Below, in pieces: positions 44,911-53,603 of a stretch of 64,000 bases of DNA. The position numbers and the translations under genes were made by a program. The notes beneath the pieces were generated by a model that was not told the origin of the DNA, made no database searches, and saw only the letters and a list, made by a program, of their open reading frames with translations. The DNA comes from Stenotrophomonas nitritireducens (GTDB lineage Bacteria; Pseudomonadota; Gammaproteobacteria; Xanthomonadales; Xanthomonadaceae), in NCBI RefSeq assembly GCF_001700965.1, contig NZ_CP016756.1:1054001-1118000 (forward strand), written 5' to 3'. Position 1 is the stretch's first letter, and every line of letters begins with the position of its first letter.

Positions 44911-45804
44911 TCAGCCCAGCCGGGCGCCGGCCAGCTCCCCAACCTGGCGCAGGATGCCATCCCTGCCGTCATCGTCCAGTGCAGAGCCCTGCAGATAGCA
45001 ACTCAGCAACCAAGGCGCGCCACCGGCCAAGGGCCACAGCGCGGCGATATCGTTGCTGGTGTCCTGGCCATTGCTGCCGGTCTTGTCACCCACCCGCCAA
45101 CCCTGCGGCAGGCCGGCGCGCAGGCGCGCGTCGCCGGTCTGGTTGTCGATCAGCCAATCGGCCAGCTGCTGCCGCGAAGCCGGGCTGAGCACGTCACCGA
45201 GCAGGAAGCGCTGCAGGTTGCCCGCCATCGCCGCCGGGCTGGTGGTATCGCGCGGATCGCCCGGCGCAAAGTGGTTGAGTTCGGGCTCGTTGCGCGCGCT
45301 CACGGTGATGCGGTCGCCCTGCGCCTGCAGGAAGGCAGTGAGCCCTGCAGGTCCGTCGATCAGCGGCAACAGCAGATTGGCGGCAGCGTTGTCACTGATG
45401 ATCAGCGTCGCACGGCACAGATCGCGCACGGTCATGTCCTTGCCGACATGCCGCTCGGTAAACGGCGAGTGGCTGATGATGTCGCCTTGCCGAACCGCCA
45501 CGCGCTGGTCCAGCGACAACTTGCCAGCATCGACGCGGTGCAGGATGGCGGCGGCCAACGGGAATTTGACCGTGCTGCACATCGGGAAGCGCTCGTCCAT
45601 GCGATGGCCATAGCGCGCGCCGCTGGCCGGGTGCCACAGGCACACCCCGAGACGGCCGCCACTGGTCTTTTCCAACGTGGCGAAGTCGGCATCGCTGACT
45701 GCCGCTGGCGCAGCCGCCTGTGCGGTTTTCGCCAGCGCCGCCGGCACCAGCGTACTGGCCAGCGCGGCACCACCGAGCATGAGGAACTGACGGCGAGCAA
45801 GCAT
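44911..45804 (-). CDS. blaL2: L2-type class A beta-lactamase
   Basis: 297 residues from ATG 45804 with AAGGAG upstream. The N-terminus ARRQFLMLGGAALAS is a twin-arginine signal, as known for L2. Catalytic motifs are all present: S77-T-V-K80 (Ambler S70-K73), SDN at 137-139, E173-P-E-L-N177 (Ambler E166/N170), KTG at 241-243. It is a periplasmic serine enzyme that hydrolyses penicillins and cephalosporins; L2 is a Stenotrophomonas hallmark. The AmpR-like regulator is divergent, and in S. maltophilia AmpR induces L2 in response to cell-wall fragments. The frame is intact. Confidence 0.95.
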   Translation of the reverse strand: MLARRQFLMLGGAALASTLVPAALAKTAQAAAPAAVSDADFATLEKTSGGRLGVCLWHPASGARYGHRMDERFPMCSTVKFPLAAAILHRVDAGKLSLDQRVAVRQGDIISHSPFTERHVGKDMTVRDLCRATLIISDNAAANLLLPLIDGPAGLTAFLQAQGDRITVSARNEPELNHFAPGDPRDTTSPAAMAGNLQRFLLGDVLSPASRQQLADWLIDNQTGDARLRAGLPQGWRVGDKTGSNGQDTSNDIAALWPLAGGAPWLLSCYLQGSALDDDGRDGILRQVGELAGARLG

Positions 45805-45986
45805 GGGATCTCCTTGGGCGTAGCGTCGCTGCATGGGCGTTCCGGCTGATCTTGGCGCCTGCGGGCGCTGGCGACCATCACAAAGATTCATCGGCAGCCA
45901 TTAGATCTATTTGTAGCAAAGCCGACAATTCCCGCCCGCTTGCAGAAATAATGCGGAAGGCCATCAACTTTCGTCATGACTTCGCC
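45805..45986. promoter_or_regulatory. blaL2-ampR divergent promoter region
   Basis: 182 bases between two divergent genes. A palindrome TAGATCTA at 45902-45909 lies in an AT-rich patch, TTAGATCTATTTGTAGCA, that is a good candidate for the AmpR/LysR-type operator (palindrome seen, function inferred from the known arrangement). The -35 and -10 boxes are not clear enough to call. Confidence 0.5.
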
Positions 45987-46862
45987 ATGATCCGCCCCCA
46001 GCTACCGCTCAACGCACTGCGCGCTTTCGAAGCCGCCGCCCGCCACCTCAACTTCACCCGCGCGGCGCTGGAGCTGTGCGTCAGCCAGGCGGCCTTGAGC
46101 CATCAGATCCGCGGGCTGGAGGACAGGCTGCAGGTCAGCCTGTTCCATCGGCTGCCGCGCGGCGTGGCCCTTACCGACGAGGGTGCGGCGCTGTATCCGG
46201 TGCTGACCGAGAGCTTCGACCGTATGGCTATCGCGCTGGACCGTTTTACCGGTGGCCGCTTCCGCGAAGTGCTCACCGTGGGCGTGGTCGGCACCTTTGC
46301 CACCGGCTGGCTGCTGCCGCGGCTGGCCGCCTTCGAGGCCGCGCATCCGGATATCGAACTGCGCGTGCAGACCCACAACAACCGCATCGATCTGGCCGGC
46401 GAAGGCCTGGACCTGGCAATCCGCTTTGGCGATGGCGACTGGCAGGGCCAGGACTGCGTGCCGATCGTGGACACACCGTTCGCACCGTTGTGTGCACCGG
46501 CCGTGGCACGGCGGCTGCGGCAGCCGCGCGATCTGGGCAACGTGCCGCTGCTGCGTTCCTATCGCAATGACGAGTGGCCGCGTTGGCTGGAATTGGCCGG
46601 GGTCAGTGGCGTGGAAGCGCGCGGAGCGGTGTTCGATTCCTCACTGACCTTGGCCACTGCGGCCGCGACCGGTGCCGGCGTGGCCCTGCTGCCGCTGCGC
46701 ATGTTCGAGCAGGATCTGGCCGAAGGACGGCTGCTGCAGCCATTCGCGCAGACGCTGTCATTGGGCCGGTATTGGCTGACGCGCCTGCGCTCGCGCCAGG
46801 AGCGCGAGGCCTTGAAGCGGTTCCGGCTGTGGCTGCAGGCGCAAGGAGGCCTGGATCTGTAG
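45987..46862 (+). CDS. ampR: AmpR-like LysR-type regulator of blaL2
   Basis: 291 residues from ATG 45987 (MIRPQLPLNALRAFEAAARHLNF). Residues about 5-60 form the winged helix-turn-helix with TRAALELCVSQAALSHQIRGLE. The rest is the effector-binding domain, with GVVGTFATGWLLPRLAAFEAAHPDIELR and GDGDWQGQDCVPI, features of AmpR rather than general LysR proteins. AmpR senses muropeptides and controls the divergent beta-lactamase gene. The last codon, TAG, is also the start of a GTAG-headed SMAG palindrome, so the repeat reaches into the coding end. Confidence 0.93.
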   Translation: MIRPQLPLNALRAFEAAARHLNFTRAALELCVSQAALSHQIRGLEDRLQVSLFHRLPRGVALTDEGAALYPVLTESFDRMAIALDRFTGGRFREVLTVGVVGTFATGWLLPRLAAFEAAHPDIELRVQTHNNRIDLAGEGLDLAIRFGDGDWQGQDCVPIVDTPFAPLCAPAVARRLRQPRDLGNVPLLRSYRNDEWPRWLELAGVSGVEARGAVFDSSLTLATAAATGAGVALLPLRMFEQDLAEGRLLQPFAQTLSLGRYWLTRLRSRQEREALKRFRLWLQAQGGLDL

Positions 46863-46926
46863 TGCCGAGCCATGCTCGGCAGGGGCTTCACCGGTAACAC
46901 CTCAGCCGAGCATGGCTCGGCTCTAC
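46859..46926. repeat. SMAG-type repeat, inverted pair
   Basis: Two GTAG-headed stems in opposite orientation: GTAGTGCCGAGCCATGCTCGGCA-type unit at 46859-46881 (GTAG then GCCGAGC/GCTCGGC) and its mirror at 46904-46926 ending in CTAC. The spacer is 22 bases. SMAG repeats are the extragenic palindromes described in Stenotrophomonas maltophilia. The first GTAG includes the ampR stop codon. Confidence 0.88.
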
Positions 46927-46943
46927 CTCGGGGATTGCGGCGT

Positions 46944-46974
46944 TGTCGGCTTCGCGGCTTACGCCGCTCCTACA
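46944..46974. repeat. Second extragenic palindrome (GCGGC-TTAC-GCCGC type)
   Basis: GCGGC (46954-46958), loop TTAC, GCCGC (46963-46967), inside a TGTAGGAGCGGCGTAAGCCG-type motif on the minus strand, a widespread extragenic repeat in xanthomonads (general knowledge). It follows the SMAG pair and precedes the ABC-F gene's 3' end. Confidence 0.6.
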
Positions 46975-46992
46975 AACAAGACCGAGCGGGGC

Positions 46993-48867
46993 TCAGTCCT
47001 CCAACATCTCCATCCACGCTGCCTCGGCCTGCTCCAGCTGCTGTGCCAGCACTTCGCGCTCGCTGCCGAGCTTGGCCATCTTGGCTGCGTCTGCGTAATT
47101 GCCCGAATCGGCCAGCTGCGCATCCACGTCTGCCAGCGACGCCCCGAGCTGTTCCACCTTCTTTTCGGCCGCTTCCAGCTTGTGCGGATTGACCGGCTTC
47201 TTGTTCGAGGCCGGCTTGGCAGGGGCCACCTGCGCCACCGGTGCAGCGACCGGCTTCTCCTGGCGGTCGCTCTTGGTGCGTGCACCCTGCGCACTGGCGC
47301 GAGTGCGCAACCACTGCGCGTATTCGTCCAGGTCACCGGCAAACGGCTCGACCACGCCATCGGCCACGCGCCAGAAGGTGTCGCAGACCAGACCGATCAG
47401 ATGGCGGTCATGCGAGACCATCACAATCGCGCCTTCAAACAGCGACAGCGCTTCGGCCAGGGCCTCACGCATCTCAAGATCAAGGTGGTTGGTCGGTTCG
47501 TCGAGCAGCAGCACATTCGGCTGCTGCCAGGCGATCAATGCCAGCGCCAGACGCGCGCGCTCGCCACCAGAGAAACCATCCACGGTCTCGAACGCGCGGT
47601 CACCCGGGAAATTCCACTTGCCGAGGAAATCGCGGAACGACTGGTTCACACCATCCGGGGCGATCTCGCGGAAGTGATCCATCGGCGTCATGCCGGCATG
47701 CAACGATTCCACCGTGTGCTGGGCGAAGTAGCCGATCTGCAGGTCCGGGTGCGCCATGCGGTCACCGGCCAACAGCGGCAGATCGCCCACCAGCGATTTC
47801 ACCAACGTGGTCTTGCCGGCGCCGTTCGGGCCGAGCAGGCCGACACGCTGCCCGGCTTCCAGGCCAAAGCCGACGTTATCCAGGATCACCGCATCCGGGC
47901 CATAGCCGGCAGTCACATCGTTCAGGCGGATCAGCGAGAACGGCAGCTTGGCCGGCGGCGAGAACTCGATGCGGAACTCGCGCTCGGCCCGCACCGCTTC
48001 GGTACCGGCCATCTTGGCCAGGCGCTTCATCCGGCTCTGCGCCTGGGTGGCCTTGCTGGCCTGCGCCTTGAATCGGTCGATGAAGCTCTGCAGATGCGCG
48101 CGCTCGGCCTGTTCCTTCTCGTGGGTGATCTGCTGCTGGCGCAGATGCTCGGCACGCTGGCGCTCGAAGTCGGTATAGCCACCCACATACAATTTGGCGG
48201 TGCCGCTATGCAGGTGCAGCGTGTGGGTGGCCACGTTGTCGAGGAACTCGCGGTCATGCGAGATCAGCAGCAGCGTGCCCGGGTACTTGAGCAGCCACTG
48301 TTCCAGCCAGTACACCGCGTCCAGATCCAAGTGGTTGGTCGGTTCGTCGAGCAGCAGCAGGTCGCTGGGCATCATCAGCGCGCGGGCCAGGTTCAAGCGT
48401 GCGCGCCAGCCACCGGAGAACGCAGCAACCGGACGTTCATGGGTGTCGGCCGGGAAACCCAGACCATGCAGCAGCTTGCCGGCGCGCGCTTCGGCGTCAT
48501 AGGCATTGAGCTCGGCCATCTTCTGGTGCGCGTTGGCGACCGCTTCCCAGTCCTCGCGCGCAGCGGCAGCAGCTTCTTCCTGCAGCACGGCGGCGACAAC
48601 GTCGTCACCACCGAGCACATAGTCGATGGCGCGGTCGGCCAACGCCGGGGTTTCCTGGGCCACATCGGCGATGCGGATCTTGCCGGGCAGCGACACATCG
48701 CCCTTGTCGGCTTCCAGTTCACCGCGCACGGCGGCAAACAGGCTGGATTTACCTGCGCCATTGCGGCCCACCACGCCTACGCGATAGCCGGCATGCAGGG
48801 TGAGGTCTACGTTGGACAACAGCAGGCGCTCGCCCCGGCGAAGGGCGAAATTACGAAGGGAAATCAT
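46993..48867 (-). CDS. ABC-F family ATPase (YheS/Uup-like)
   Basis: 624 residues with two ATP-binding cassettes and no membrane helix. First cassette: VGRNGAGKSSLF, signature FSGGWRARLNLARAL, LLLLDEPTNHLDLDAVYWLE. Second: LLGPNGAGKTTLV, FSGGERARLALALI, LLLDEPTNHLDLEMREAL. The helical interdomain linker (about 240-310, rich in Gln/Glu/Arg) reaches toward the ribosome in this family. The C-terminus is a charged coil (EAAEKKVEQLGASLADVDAQL). ABC-F proteins act on ribosomes in translation, and this one matches the YheS subtype best. ATG 48867 (MISLRNF) is chosen over a frame that starts further upstream. Confidence 0.93.
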   Translation of the reverse strand: MISLRNFALRRGERLLLSNVDLTLHAGYRVGVVGRNGAGKSSLFAAVRGELEADKGDVSLPGKIRIADVAQETPALADRAIDYVLGGDDVVAAVLQEEAAAAAREDWEAVANAHQKMAELNAYDAEARAGKLLHGLGFPADTHERPVAAFSGGWRARLNLARALMMPSDLLLLDEPTNHLDLDAVYWLEQWLLKYPGTLLLISHDREFLDNVATHTLHLHSGTAKLYVGGYTDFERQRAEHLRQQQITHEKEQAERAHLQSFIDRFKAQASKATQAQSRMKRLAKMAGTEAVRAEREFRIEFSPPAKLPFSLIRLNDVTAGYGPDAVILDNVGFGLEAGQRVGLLGPNGAGKTTLVKSLVGDLPLLAGDRMAHPDLQIGYFAQHTVESLHAGMTPMDHFREIAPDGVNQSFRDFLGKWNFPGDRAFETVDGFSGGERARLALALIAWQQPNVLLLDEPTNHLDLEMREALAEALSLFEGAIVMVSHDRHLIGLVCDTFWRVADGVVEPFAGDLDEYAQWLRTRASAQGARTKSDRQEKPVAAPVAQVAPAKPASNKKPVNPHKLEAAEKKVEQLGASLADVDAQLADSGNYADAAKMAKLGSEREVLAQQLEQAEAAWMEMLED

Positions 48868-49178
48868 GAATGGGTCCGTTATAACGAAAAGGAATGAGCA
48901 TGTGAGCAGCATTCCTGCGACGCAATTCTAACGTTAACCAATACTTGACTCACCTCCTGTAATCGCACGCGCCTGAACGGGCATGCCTGACAAGAAGCAA
49001 GTACCTGAATTGCCAAATCGCCTTGTTGAATTGAAAAAAGCTTTCGAAAGCAACAATTTAGCCTAACCATCCGGTTTGACACGAGGTAAAAATTCCATTA
49101 ATTCGTAATGGCGCACCGCACCAGTCGCGATCCCTTCGTGCCATCGATGCCGCCACTCAACACCGGAGCTGCAACCTG
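48868..49178. promoter_or_regulatory. Divergent region upstream of TonB receptor, with two palindromes
   Basis: 311 bases, AT-richer than the genes around it. A perfect 12-base palindrome, GCTTTCGAAAGC at 49040-49051, and an inverted repeat CCATTA-N5-TAATGG at 49095-49111 lie in the half nearest the plus-strand receptor gene. Both are candidate operators. No -35/-10 pair is convincing. A 67-residue minus-strand open frame here is not considered a gene. Confidence 0.5.
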
Positions 49179-51557
49179 ATGAACCGCAAGTCCAGCACTC
49201 TCGCCGTCGCCATTGCCATCGCCCTTGGCGCCCCGGCCCTTCCCGCCCTGGCCCAGTCCAGCGCCAACACCCTGGATACGGTGATCGTCACCGGTACCCG
49301 CGTGGCCGACCGCACCGTGGCCGAGTCGCAGTCGCCGATCGACATCATCACCCCCGAAGCCCTGCAGTCCACCGGCACCACCGAGCTGGCCACCGCACTG
49401 GCGCGCGCCCTGCCCTCACTGAACTTTCCGCGCCCGGCCCTGACCGACGGCACCAGCGGCATCCGCCCGGCGCAGCTGCGCGGGCTGTCGCCGGACCAGG
49501 TGCTGGTGCTGGTCAACGGCAAGCGCCGCCATACCTCGGCGATGATCAACGTCAATGGCAGCATCGGCCGTGGTTCGTCCGCGGTGGACATCAACGCCAT
49601 TCCGATCGCCGCCATCGAGCGCGTGGAAGTGCTGCGTGATGGCGCCTCGGCCCAGTACGGTTCCGACGCCATCGCCGGTGTGGTCAACATCGTGCTCAAG
49701 GGCAGCGGCAAGGGCGGCAGCCTGGCCGTGGACTACGGCCAGTATTCGGCCGGCGACGGCAACAAGTACCAGCTCTCCGGCGATACCGGCGTCAGCTTTG
49801 GCGATGGCCGCGGCAGCGTGCATTTTGCTGGCCAGATCAGCCAGCAGGATGAAAGCAACCGCGCTGGGCCGTATCAGGGCACCACCCCCAACACCGGCAA
49901 CTTCCCGTCCATCGGCGAGAAGACCTTCGTCGTCGGCGACCCGCGCGTGGATGCCACCGCCGCCTCGGTCAATGCCAGCTTCAACTTCAGCGACAGCATC
50001 AGCGCCTATGCCAGCGCGCTGCTGAGCAACCGCGACATCACCTCGTTCGCGTTCTACCGCTCGCCCAACCACAGCGGCCAGACCGCGCTGCTGGCGCAGA
50101 CCTACCCGGACGGCTACGTGCCGCAGATCAACCAGTATTCCAAGGACCGCTCGCTGGTGGCCGGCGTCAAGGGCAATACCGAAAGCGGCTGGACCTGGGA
50201 CGTCAGCGTCAACCACGGTGAAAACACCCTGGATTTCCACACCCGCAACAGCATCAACTACAGCCTGGGCGTCAACAGCCCGACCTCGTTCTACGACGGC
50301 ACGCTGAAGTACCAGCAGGACATCTTCAACGCCGACATCACCAAGTCGCTGGATTGGGGCCTGGCCTACCCGGTCACGCTGTCCTTCGGCGGCGAGTATC
50401 GCCGTGAGAAGTGGGAACAGAACGCCGGTGAACTGAACTCCTATACCGGCAGCGGTGCGCAGGGCTTCGGCGGCTTCACTCCGACCAACGAAGTGCATAA
50501 CGATCGCCACAACTACGCGCTCTACGCCGGCCTCGAAGCCGACCTGACCGAAAAGTTCTCCGCCGGCCTGACCGGCCGTTACGAGGACTATTCGGACTTC
50601 GGCGACAAGTTCTCCGGCAAGCTGTCGGCACGCTATGCCTTCACCGACAAGGTGGCGTTGCGTGCCACTGCCTCCAGCGGTTTCCGCGCACCGTCGCTGG
50701 CCCAGCAGAGCTACCAGGCGGTGACCAGCACCATCATCAACGGCGTGTTCGTTGACCGTGGCACCTTCCCCACCACCAGCGCTGCCGCACAGGCGCTGGG
50801 CGCCAGCCCGCTCAAGGCCGAAAGCTCCACGTCCTACAGCGTCGGCCTGGTGCTGCAGCCGGTGGACCGCCTGTACCTGACCGTCGATGCCTACCAGATC
50901 GATATCGACGACCGCATCGTGCTGTCCACCAATATCACCACCAACGCCGCGGCCAATGCGCTGCTGGCCGGCCTGGGGCTGCCGCAGGTCACCGCGTTCT
51001 CCTACTTCACCAATGGCGTGGACACCCGCACCCGCGGTGTCGACGCGGTGTCCAGCTACACCATCCCGTTTGCCGCCAGCAACCTGGAACTGACCGCTGC
51101 CTACAGCTACAACGAAACCGAGGTGAAGAAGTTCATCGCTTCACCGGCGGTGTTCGGCAGCCTGGGCATCACCCAGTCGCTGATCGGCCGCGATGAGATC
51201 GGCCGCATCGAAGACAGCTTCCCGCGCGACAAGGCCATCGTCAGCGGCACCTGGCGCTCGGATCGTTGGGAGCTGGGCCTGTCGGCCACCCGTTACGGCA
51301 GCTTCACCGTGCGCAACTCGGCCACCGCCAGCCGCGACCAGACCTACGATCCGAAGTGGGTGCTGGATGCCTCGGCCAGCTTCAAGGCCAGCGAGAACTG
51401 GAAGCTGACCCTGGGCGCCGACAACCTGCTGGACGAGTACCCGGACCGCACCGCCGACCTGCAGAACTCCACCTGGGGCATGCTGCCGTACAGCAACTAC
51501 TCGCCGTTCGGCTTCAACGGCGCTTACGTCTACGGCCGCATCAGCTACACCTGGTAA
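49179..51557 (+). CDS. TonB-dependent receptor
   Basis: 792 residues. Signal peptide (LAVAIAIALGAPALPALAQ) followed by the TonB box-like DTVIVTGTRV. Plug domain: QSPIDIITPEALQSTGTTEL, LRGLSPDQVLVLVNGKRRHTSAMI and VEVLRDGASAQYGSDAIAGVVNIVLK. The barrel (from about 170) has GLEADLTEKFSAGLTGRYEDYSDFGDKFSGKLSARYAF and ends in YGRISYTW with a C-terminal aromatic. It imports an unknown ligand across the outer membrane with TonB energy. Unlike the receptor at 31272-34325 it has no STN domain and no sigma/anti-sigma neighbours. A terminator follows at once. Confidence 0.94.
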   Translation: MNRKSSTLAVAIAIALGAPALPALAQSSANTLDTVIVTGTRVADRTVAESQSPIDIITPEALQSTGTTELATALARALPSLNFPRPALTDGTSGIRPAQLRGLSPDQVLVLVNGKRRHTSAMINVNGSIGRGSSAVDINAIPIAAIERVEVLRDGASAQYGSDAIAGVVNIVLKGSGKGGSLAVDYGQYSAGDGNKYQLSGDTGVSFGDGRGSVHFAGQISQQDESNRAGPYQGTTPNTGNFPSIGEKTFVVGDPRVDATAASVNASFNFSDSISAYASALLSNRDITSFAFYRSPNHSGQTALLAQTYPDGYVPQINQYSKDRSLVAGVKGNTESGWTWDVSVNHGENTLDFHTRNSINYSLGVNSPTSFYDGTLKYQQDIFNADITKSLDWGLAYPVTLSFGGEYRREKWEQNAGELNSYTGSGAQGFGGFTPTNEVHNDRHNYALYAGLEADLTEKFSAGLTGRYEDYSDFGDKFSGKLSARYAFTDKVALRATASSGFRAPSLAQQSYQAVTSTIINGVFVDRGTFPTTSAAAQALGASPLKAESSTSYSVGLVLQPVDRLYLTVDAYQIDIDDRIVLSTNITTNAAANALLAGLGLPQVTAFSYFTNGVDTRTRGVDAVSSYTIPFAASNLELTAAYSYNETEVKKFIASPAVFGSLGITQSLIGRDEIGRIEDSFPRDKAIVSGTWRSDRWELGLSATRYGSFTVRNSATASRDQTYDPKWVLDASASFKASENWKLTLGADNLLDEYPDRTADLQNSTWGMLPYSNYSPFGFNGAYVYGRISYTW

Positions 51558-51584
51558 GACCGGTTTGATGTCGTGAAAGGAAGG

Positions 51585-51609
51585 TGCCCCGGGAAACCGG
51601 GGCATTTTC
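51585..51609 (+). terminator. Rho-independent terminator of the TonB receptor gene
   Basis: TGCCCCGG / CCGGGGCA (8 pairs) with a GAAA tetraloop followed by TTTTCTTT, 27 bases after the stop. Confidence 0.93.
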
Positions 51610-51890
51610 TTTGGCGGCCCGCGTGCGCTGCGAGAACCTTTGGCAGCGGCCGCTGGCTGCCGACACGGTCGCGCAATGCTGGGGGATCACACTGGCCGTC
51701 GGCGAAGCGACCTGCGGCTGCTCCCCGGCACTACCTGCGCCGTCGCTCGAATCGCGTGCGACACGGCGCTGCAAGACGCGCAGATACGCACTGTTTCGTA
51801 AAAATGTCAGATTTTTCCGACATTTCCGCACTGGTGTACCGGTAGCACCTTTAGAATCGAGACCTCCCCCATCCGACCCATCGAGCCCTG
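51610..51890. other. Gene-free stretch before the KefB-like antiporter
   Basis: 281 bases without a protein-like frame. The end near 51800-51850 is AT-rich and contains the inverted repeat AAATGTC (51802-51808) / GACATTT (51819-51825), which could be an operator or part of the promoter for the downstream antiporter. No clear boxes. Confidence 0.4.
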
Positions 51891-53603
51891 ATGCACCATG
51901 ACACCGCCCTGATCAACATGATTGCCATTGGTTTGGGGCTGGCCTTCGTGCTTGGCGCCCTGGCCAACAAACTGCGGCTGTCGCCGCTGGTGGGCTATCT
52001 GCTGGCCGGTGTCATCGTCGGGCCGTTCACGCCGGGCTTTGTCGCCGACCAGGCGTTGGCCAACCAGTTGGCCGAGATCGGGGTGATGCTGCTGATGTTC
52101 GGCGTCGGCCTGCACTTCTCGTTGAAGGACCTGATGGCGGTCAAGGCCATCGCCATTCCCGGTGCCATCGGCCAGATCCTGGTCGCCACCCTGCTCGGTT
52201 GGGGCGTGGCCACGCTGATGGGCTGGCCGGTGCTGCACGGTGTCATCTTCGGTTTCTCGCTGGCCACCGCCTCCACCGTGGTGCTGCTGCGGGCGATGGA
52301 AGAGCGCCGCCTGCTGGAAACCACTCGCGGCAAGATCGCGGTGGGCTGGTTGATCGTCGAGGACCTGGCCTGTGTGCTGGCACTGGTGATGATGCCGGTG
52401 ATCGCCGAGGTGTTCGGCCCGGATGCAAGTGGCAAGGAACTGTCGATCGGCGGGCTGCTGGCCTCGATCGGCTGGACCTTCGTGCAGTTGGGCCTGTTCG
52501 TGGCGGTGATGCTGGTGGTCGGCCGGCGGGTGATTCCGTGGGTGCTTGAGCGCGTTGCCGGCACCGGTTCGCGCGAGCTGTTCACGCTGTGCGTGCTGGC
52601 CATTGCGCTGGGCGTGGCATTTGGCGCGGCCGAGTTGTTCGGCGTGTCGTTCGCGCTGGGCGCGTTCTTCGCCGGCATGATGCTCAACGAGTCCGAACTC
52701 AGCCACAAGGCCGCACACGATTCGCTGCCGCTGCGCGACGCATTCGCGGTGCTGTTCTTCGTCTCGGTGGGCATGCTGTTCAACCCGATGATCATCGTCG
52801 AGCACCCCTGGCAGGTGCTGGCGACGGTGATGATCATCATGTTCGGCAAGTCGGCTGCGGCCTTCTTCATCGTGCGCGCGTTCGGCCATTCCAAGAGCAC
52901 CGCACTGACCATTTCCGCCTCGCTGGCGCAGATCGGCGAGTTCGCCTTCATCATTGCCGGGCTGGGCGTGGCGCTGAAGATCCTGCCACCGACCGGGCAG
53001 TCATTGGTGCTGGCCGGCGCGCTGGTGTCGATCATGCTCAACCCGGTGGTGTTCGGCCTGCTTGACCGCTGGCAGGCGCGCCACAAGGAAATCGCGCCGG
53101 TCGCGGAAGTACCGGATATTCCGCCGGGCCCGTCGCTGGACCTGCAGGATCACGCCATCGTGGTCGGCTATGGCCGCGTCGGCAGCGAGCTGGCGCAGGT
53201 ATTGCGCGACCGCGGCGTGCCGGTGCTGGTGATCGACGACAACCGCGAACACGTGGAGCGCGCGCACGCGGCCGGCATTCCCGGCATCCGCGGCAGCGCC
53301 GCCTCGGACAAGGTGCTGGCCGAAGCCCATCCCGAACGCGCCACCATCGCCGTACTGGCCATCCCGCAACCGCTGGAATCCGGCGAAGTGCTGGCCAAGC
53401 TGCGCGCCATCAACCCCAACCTGACCCTGCTGGCCCGCGCCCACAGCGATGCCGAAGTGAAGCACCTGCTGGCCCACGGCGCCGATGGCACGGTGATGGC
53501 CGAGCGCGAGCTGGCGTATTCACTGGCGGAGATGATCATGTCCACCCCGCCCTACCGCAGCCTGCGCCCGGGCATGCCTCAGCCGGCGGCCAGCGGCACG
53601 TAG
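51891..53603 (+). CDS. KefB/YbaL-like monovalent cation:proton antiporter
   Basis: 570 residues. About 12 transmembrane helices in the first 390 residues, including VGYLLAGVIVGPFTPGF and MLLMFGVGLHFSLKDL, then a cytoplasmic TrkA-N (RCK) domain with the NAD-binding motif HAIVVGYGRVGSELAQVL (about residues 420-437). Such CPA2 proteins exchange K+ or Na+ for H+, gated by nucleotide. Whether it is glutathione-gated like KefB cannot be told. The 3' end overlaps the tail of the convergent AraC-type gene by 25 bases. Confidence 0.92.
   Translation: MHHDTALINMIAIGLGLAFVLGALANKLRLSPLVGYLLAGVIVGPFTPGFVADQALANQLAEIGVMLLMFGVGLHFSLKDLMAVKAIAIPGAIGQILVATLLGWGVATLMGWPVLHGVIFGFSLATASTVVLLRAMEERRLLETTRGKIAVGWLIVEDLACVLALVMMPVIAEVFGPDASGKELSIGGLLASIGWTFVQLGLFVAVMLVVGRRVIPWVLERVAGTGSRELFTLCVLAIALGVAFGAAELFGVSFALGAFFAGMMLNESELSHKAAHDSLPLRDAFAVLFFVSVGMLFNPMIIVEHPWQVLATVMIIMFGKSAAAFFIVRAFGHSKSTALTISASLAQIGEFAFIIAGLGVALKILPPTGQSLVLAGALVSIMLNPVVFGLLDRWQARHKEIAPVAEVPDIPPGPSLDLQDHAIVVGYGRVGSELAQVLRDRGVPVLVIDDNREHVERAHAAGIPGIRGSAASDKVLAEAHPERATIAVLAIPQPLESGEVLAKLRAINPNLTLLARAHSDAEVKHLLAHGADGTVMAERELAYSLAEMIMSTPPYRSLRPGMPQPAASGT

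Noticed and set aside
43921..45849. 642-codon plus-strand open frame
   Set aside because: Antisense to the antiporter and blaL2, Gln/Arg/His-rich.
48879..49082. 67-codon minus-strand frame upstream of the TonB receptor
   Set aside because: No SD, no family similarity; overlaps the palindromic promoter region.
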